Source: Mesorhizobium wenxiniae (GTDB taxonomy: Bacteria; Pseudomonadota; Alphaproteobacteria; Rhizobiales; Rhizobiaceae). From it: a DNA stretch of 64,000 nt. The stretch spans positions 44,375-108,374 of the forward strand of contig NZ_NPKH01000018.1 in the NCBI RefSeq assembly GCF_002284535.1, written 5' to 3'. The notes beneath the pieces are model-generated. The model was not told the DNA's origin. It worked only from the letters and a program-made list of their open reading frames with translations, and ran no database searches. The number at the start of each line of letters is the position of its first letter. The stretch's first letter is position 1. A program made the translations under genes and the position numbers. This document shows positions 60,583 through 64,000 of this stretch, one piece after another.

Positions 60583-61491
60583 ATGACTGTGGCTCTCGAC
60601 CAGCCTCTGGCCGCCGCCAAATCCGCCAGACGCCGCCGCGTCTCGATCGGCGCCGTCGCCCCCTATCTCCAGGCGACACCGCTGGCGCTGATCCTCGGCG
60701 TGTTCCTTTTGCTGCCGATCCTGATGATCGCCGTGGTCTCCTTCTGGGACTACGACTTCGCGGCGATGTACCCGGATTTCCTGACCACCAACTATTCCGA
60801 CACGCTCGGCTCCTGGGTCACCTGGAAAACCTATCTGAATACGCTGAAATACGCCGCCATTGTCTGGGCGCTGACGCTGTTCGTCGGCTTCTGGGTCGCC
60901 TATTTCCTCGCCTTCCATATCAGGACCACCGCCATGCAGATGGTGCTGTTCCTTGTCTGCACCGTGCCGTTCCTGACCTCCAACATCATTCGCATGATCT
61001 CGTGGATTCCGGTGCTTGGCCGCAACGGCCTCGTCAACTCAACCCTGGTTCAGATGGGGCTGATCCCGAAGCCGATCGAATGGCTGCTCTATTCAGAATT
61101 CGCCGTGGTGCTGGCCATGGTGCATCTCTACGCGCTGTTCATGGTGACGCCGATCTTCAACACACTGATGCGCATCGACAAGTCGCTGATCGAGGCCGCG
61201 CGTGACGCCGGCGCTTCCGGCTGGCAGGTCCTGTGGAACGTCATCATTCCGCTCGCCAAGCCCGGCATGGCGATCGGCACCATCTTTGTCGTGACGCTGG
61301 TGATGGCCGACTTTTCGACAGTGCAGGTGATGTCCGGCGGGCAGAGCGCATCCGTCGCACTGATGATGAAGAACCAGATGTCGCTGCTGCAATATCCGGC
61401 AGCGGCCGCCAACGCGGTCGTGCTCCTGGTGCTGGTGCTGTTGATGGTCGCCGGCATCCTGCGCATCGTCGATATTCGCAAGGAGCTGTGA
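60583..61491 (+). CDS. ABC transporter permease, PotB-like
   Basis: 302 residues, about six membrane spans, EAA loop KSLIEAARDAGASGWQVLWNV. The PotB subgroup pattern includes VPFLTSNIIRMISWIPVLGRNG and VLAMVHLYALFMVTPIF. It pairs with the next gene 4 bp later. It is separated from the binding protein by the palindromic repeat but still in the same direction. Confidence 0.94.
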   Translation: MTVALDQPLAAAKSARRRRVSIGAVAPYLQATPLALILGVFLLLPILMIAVVSFWDYDFAAMYPDFLTTNYSDTLGSWVTWKTYLNTLKYAAIVWALTLFVGFWVAYFLAFHIRTTAMQMVLFLVCTVPFLTSNIIRMISWIPVLGRNGLVNSTLVQMGLIPKPIEWLLYSEFAVVLAMVHLYALFMVTPIFNTLMRIDKSLIEAARDAGASGWQVLWNVIIPLAKPGMAIGTIFVVTLVMADFSTVQVMSGGQSASVALMMKNQMSLLQYPAAAANAVVLLVLVLLMVAGILRIVDIRKEL

Positions 61492-61495
61492 GGCG

Positions 61496-62314
61496 ATGAG
61501 CCGGGAGAAACGCACCTTTGAATTCTACGTGCTGGCGGCCTTCTTCGCCCTTTTCGTGCTGTTTCTCTACGGTCCGCTTTCAGCGATCCTGATCCTGTCC
61601 TTCCAGGGCGAGAATGGCGGGTTGACGTTTCCGCTTAACGGCGTTTCGCTGCACTGGTTCGCCAACCTGTTCGAGCGCCAGGCGGTCGGCGATTTCGGCG
61701 GCAGTTTCAAACGCTCCTTCATCCTTGGCCTGATGGTGATGATCGTGACCGTCGGCGTGTCGCTGCTTGCCGGTCTTGCCTTCCGCCAAAAATTTCGCGG
61801 CGCCACCGCATTGTTCTATCTGGCGGTCGCCAGTCTCGTCGTGCCGTCGATCATCATCTCGCTCGGCATCGGCGTCGTCTTCCAGCAGATCGGCTTCCGC
61901 CCCGCTTGGTATACATCCGCCTTCGGTTCGCATCTGACATGGACCTTGCCCTTCGGCGTGCTGATCATGTTCGCCGTCTTCAACCGGTTCTCACCGGCCT
62001 ATGAGGAAGCCGCGCGTGATCTCGGAGCGTCGTCCTGGCAGACCTTCGCGCATGTCGTCCTGCCGATGATCGCGCCTAGCCTGATCGGCGTCGGCCTGTT
62101 CGGTTTCACCCTGTCCTATGACGAGTTCGCCCGCACGCTGATGACCTCGGGCACGTTCAACACGCTGCCGCTCGAAATCTACGGCATGACGACGAATGTC
62201 ACGACGCCGGTGCTCTATGCGCTGGGCACCGTGACGAGCGTGTTTTCCTTCCTGGTGATCCTGCTGACGCTCGGCGCAATCATCTATGTCGGCCGTCGCC
62301 GGGCGCGTATTTGA
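61496..62314 (+). CDS. ABC transporter permease, PotC-like
   Basis: 272 residues with about six membrane spans; the EAA loop reads YEEAARDLGASSWQTF. The periplasmic LPFGVLIMFAVFNRF and C-terminal YALGTVTSVFSFLVILLTLGA are typical of PotC. The stop overlaps or abuts the racemase-like start, so the two are probably co-translated. Confidence 0.94.
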   Translation: MSREKRTFEFYVLAAFFALFVLFLYGPLSAILILSFQGENGGLTFPLNGVSLHWFANLFERQAVGDFGGSFKRSFILGLMVMIVTVGVSLLAGLAFRQKFRGATALFYLAVASLVVPSIIISLGIGVVFQQIGFRPAWYTSAFGSHLTWTLPFGVLIMFAVFNRFSPAYEEAARDLGASSWQTFAHVVLPMIAPSLIGVGLFGFTLSYDEFARTLMTSGTFNTLPLEIYGMTTNVTTPVLYALGTVTSVFSFLVILLTLGAIIYVGRRRARI

Positions 62315-62322
62315 GAACCGCA

Positions 62323-63069
62323 GTGCAAATCCTCGTTGTCAATCCGAACACCACCGCCAGCATGACCGAAACCATTGCAGCGGCGGCGCGGTTGGTCGCC
62401 GGCGCCGAGACGGAAATCGTCGCCGTGACCTCGTCGATGGGGCCAGTTTCGATCGAAGGCTACTACGACGAGGCGCTCGCGGTGCCGGGCCTGCTGGTCG
62501 AGATCGCCGCGGGCGAACGGTCGGGCGCGCAGGCCGCGATCATCGCCTGTTTCGACGACACCGGCCTCGATGCCGCGCGCGCCATGGCCAACATGCCGGT
62601 CATCGGCATTTGCGAGGCAGCGCTCAGCACGGCCTCGTTCATCGCCCAGCGCTTCACCGTCGTCACCACGACCGAGCGCTCGCGGGTGCCGGTCGAAGGG
62701 CTGGTGCAGCGCTACGGCATGGCCGGGCGGGCGCGCGTGCGCGCCGCCGACGTTCCGGTTCTTGCCCTCGAAGACCCGGCATCGGACGCGATCCTGAAAC
62801 TGCGCGGCGAGATCGCGCGCGCGCTCGAGGAGGATCGCGCCGAGGCCATCGTGCTCGGCTGTGCCGGCATGGCCGACCTGGCCGCCGAGCTGCAGCGGGA
62901 GTTCGGCGTTCCGGTCATCGACGGCGTCGGCGCGGCGGTCAAGCAAGCCGAGGCACTCGCCGCGCTTGGCCTGTCGACGTCCAAGCGCGGCGCCTATGCA
63001 AAGCCGCTCGCAAAGCCCTATCGTGGCGCATTGAAATCCTTCGCCCCCGGTTCTGTTGCCGCCGAGTGA
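62323..63069 (+). CDS. Asp/Glu/hydantoin racemase-family protein
   Basis: 248 residues from GTG 62323 (MQILVVNPNTT, matching the family start); TTG 62311 overlapping the permease stop is possible. The two catalytic Cys are in AAIIACFDDTGLD and IVLGCAGMADLA, at the expected spacing. Such enzymes racemise hydantoins, aspartate or glutamate, or isomerise maleate. Being in an importer operon, it probably acts on the imported compound. Confidence 0.9.
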   Translation: MQILVVNPNTTASMTETIAAAARLVAGAETEIVAVTSSMGPVSIEGYYDEALAVPGLLVEIAAGERSGAQAAIIACFDDTGLDAARAMANMPVIGICEAALSTASFIAQRFTVVTTTERSRVPVEGLVQRYGMAGRARVRAADVPVLALEDPASDAILKLRGEIARALEEDRAEAIVLGCAGMADLAAELQREFGVPVIDGVGAAVKQAEALAALGLSTSKRGAYAKPLAKPYRGALKSFAPGSVAAE

Positions 63070-63074
63070 TCGCA

Positions 63075-63911
63075 ATGCGCCGAACGATCAGAACGCTCGC
63101 ACTTGAAGAAGTGGAAATCCTTGTCGACTGGGCGGCAGCGGAGGGCTGGAATCCCGGCCTGGGCGATGCCGTGGCGTTCCAGGCAGCGGATCCCGAGGGC
63201 TTCATCGGCGCTTTCGTCGATGGCGAGATGGTCGCCGGCATTTCGGCTGTAGCCTATGGCGGCGGTTTCGGCTTCATCGGCCTCTACATCTGTCGGCCGG
63301 ACAGGCGCGGCGAGGGCCATGGCAAGGCGGTCTGGGACGCCGGCATGGCGCGGCTCGGCAACCGCACGATCGGCCTCGATGGCGTCGTCGAACAGCAGGC
63401 CAACTATCGCAGCATGGGTTTTGCGCCGGTCCACCGGACGATCCGGTTCGTTGGAGCGCCGAATGTCCCGGCAGCCACCGACAGCGGCATTTGCGTCATA
63501 GGCCCGGAACTCATCGCGGATGTCCTGGACTATGACAGCCGATTCTTTCCGGCTTCGAGGCGATCCTTCCTGGACCACTGGCTGCGCCCGCCGCACATGG
63601 CACTTGCGATCCTCGAGGAGGGCGCCATTGCGGGGTACGGCGTCGCGCGCCAATGCCGGGACGGCAATAAGATCGGCCCGCTTTTTTCCAACAGCCTTGA
63701 CGTGGCAAGCCGTCTCTTCGCCGCGCTCGCCAATGCCTCCGGACCCGGAAATGTCCATCTCGACGTTCCCGAGACCAGTGGAAGTTTTGCAGCTTTGCTG
63801 TCGTTCGCCGGCCTTCAACCGGGCTTCGAAACGGCTCGAATGTACAAGGGAAAAGCGCCGCTGCTCGCGCAGTCCGGCGTCTTTGCGATAACGACCTTGG
63901 AGCTTGGTTGA
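63075..63911 (+). CDS. GNAT-family N-acetyltransferase (YitI-like, two domains)
   Basis: 278 residues from ATG 63075, 5 bp after the racemase-like gene. The N-terminal GNAT domain has FGFIGLYICRPDRRGEGHGKAVWD, containing the acetyl-CoA-binding R-x-x-G-x-G-K pattern, and DGVVEQQANYRSMGF. A second, diverged domain covers about residues 150-270 (YGVARQCRDGNKIGPLFS, NVHLDVPETSGSF). It would acetylate a small amine. It closes the operon in the window. Confidence 0.9.
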   Translation: MRRTIRTLALEEVEILVDWAAAEGWNPGLGDAVAFQAADPEGFIGAFVDGEMVAGISAVAYGGGFGFIGLYICRPDRRGEGHGKAVWDAGMARLGNRTIGLDGVVEQQANYRSMGFAPVHRTIRFVGAPNVPAATDSGICVIGPELIADVLDYDSRFFPASRRSFLDHWLRPPHMALAILEEGAIAGYGVARQCRDGNKIGPLFSNSLDVASRLFAALANASGPGNVHLDVPETSGSFAALLSFAGLQPGFETARMYKGKAPLLAQSGVFAITTLELG

Positions 63912-64000
63912 GACGTCGACTAGAATCTTTCACGTTTTGACGGAAGCGTATCCGGCGTTAGCAAAGTAGTTGTTGCATTCTGTAGCCTCGATGGTTTCGA

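Overview
This window looks like chromosomal DNA from an alphaproteobacterium of the Rhizobiales, most like Mesorhizobium and its Phyllobacteriaceae relatives. The basis is high GC, dense short-spaced operons, many ABC importers paired with GntR or IclR regulators, and a rhizobial-type intergenic palindrome at 60362-60528. No rRNA, tRNA, CRISPR array, integrase or complete insertion sequence was seen. The content is almost entirely accessory catabolism: import a small organic molecule, oxidise or hydrolyse it, and pass the product to acyl-CoA or amino-acid metabolism.

Layout, left to right. (1) 1-4507: the end of a dipeptide/oligopeptide importer (DppD, DppF), an S15/CocE hydrolase and a convergent proline-iminopeptidase-like hydrolase, together a peptide-use module. 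(2) 4793-5689: an arginase-family ureohydrolase. (3) 6157-14938, minus strand: a spermidine/putrescine-type importer preceded by aldehyde dehydrogenase, a luciferase-like monooxygenase, a 597-residue fusion protein (alpha/beta-hydrolase, flavin reductase, Nudix-like domain) and a DUF1185 protein. A GntR regulator is divergent at 15084, with a 14-bp palindrome between. This is the best candidate for an undescribed pathway. (4) 16008-22325: an exported cupredoxin, then SDR, 3-hydroxyacyl-CoA dehydrogenase, BKACE, acyl-CoA dehydrogenase and an APH-type kinase. (5) 22402-25532: a DUF899 / HTH regulator / beta-propeller group. (6) 25597-36395: a RutA-like monooxygenase, a chimeric gene remnant, sugar-acid genes (MaoC, Gfo/Idh, RhaM, enolase superfamily, lactonase-like amidohydrolase), CoA-transferase genes, and several decayed genes including two scraps of lost ABC importers. 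(7) 36498-40760: exported S10 peptidase, DUF1349, SDR and 2OG-Fe(II) oxygenase. (8) 41000-51505: IclR regulator, ribose-type importer, lactonase-like amidohydrolase, PLP deaminase/aldolase, RidA, an AstE/DoeB-like deacylase and an unrecognised TIM-barrel-like protein, forming one coherent regulon. (9) 51435-56777: a rearranged locus where fragments of a ureohydrolase, a His-rich protein and a LysE exporter surround a GntR/flavin reductase/HpaB/cupin cassette, followed by a HupE/UreJ metal permease. (10) 56946-63911: GntR, a second polyamine-type importer whose ATPase carries an apparent frameshift, a hydantoin/Asp/Glu-racemase-like protein and a GNAT acetyltransferase.

Several genes carry single-base frameshifts (19.8, 34.9-36.3, 57.9 kb). 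They may be true decay or assembly errors, and the sequence alone cannot decide. Functions are assigned by recognising families and motifs by eye. Substrates are mostly inferred from neighbours.
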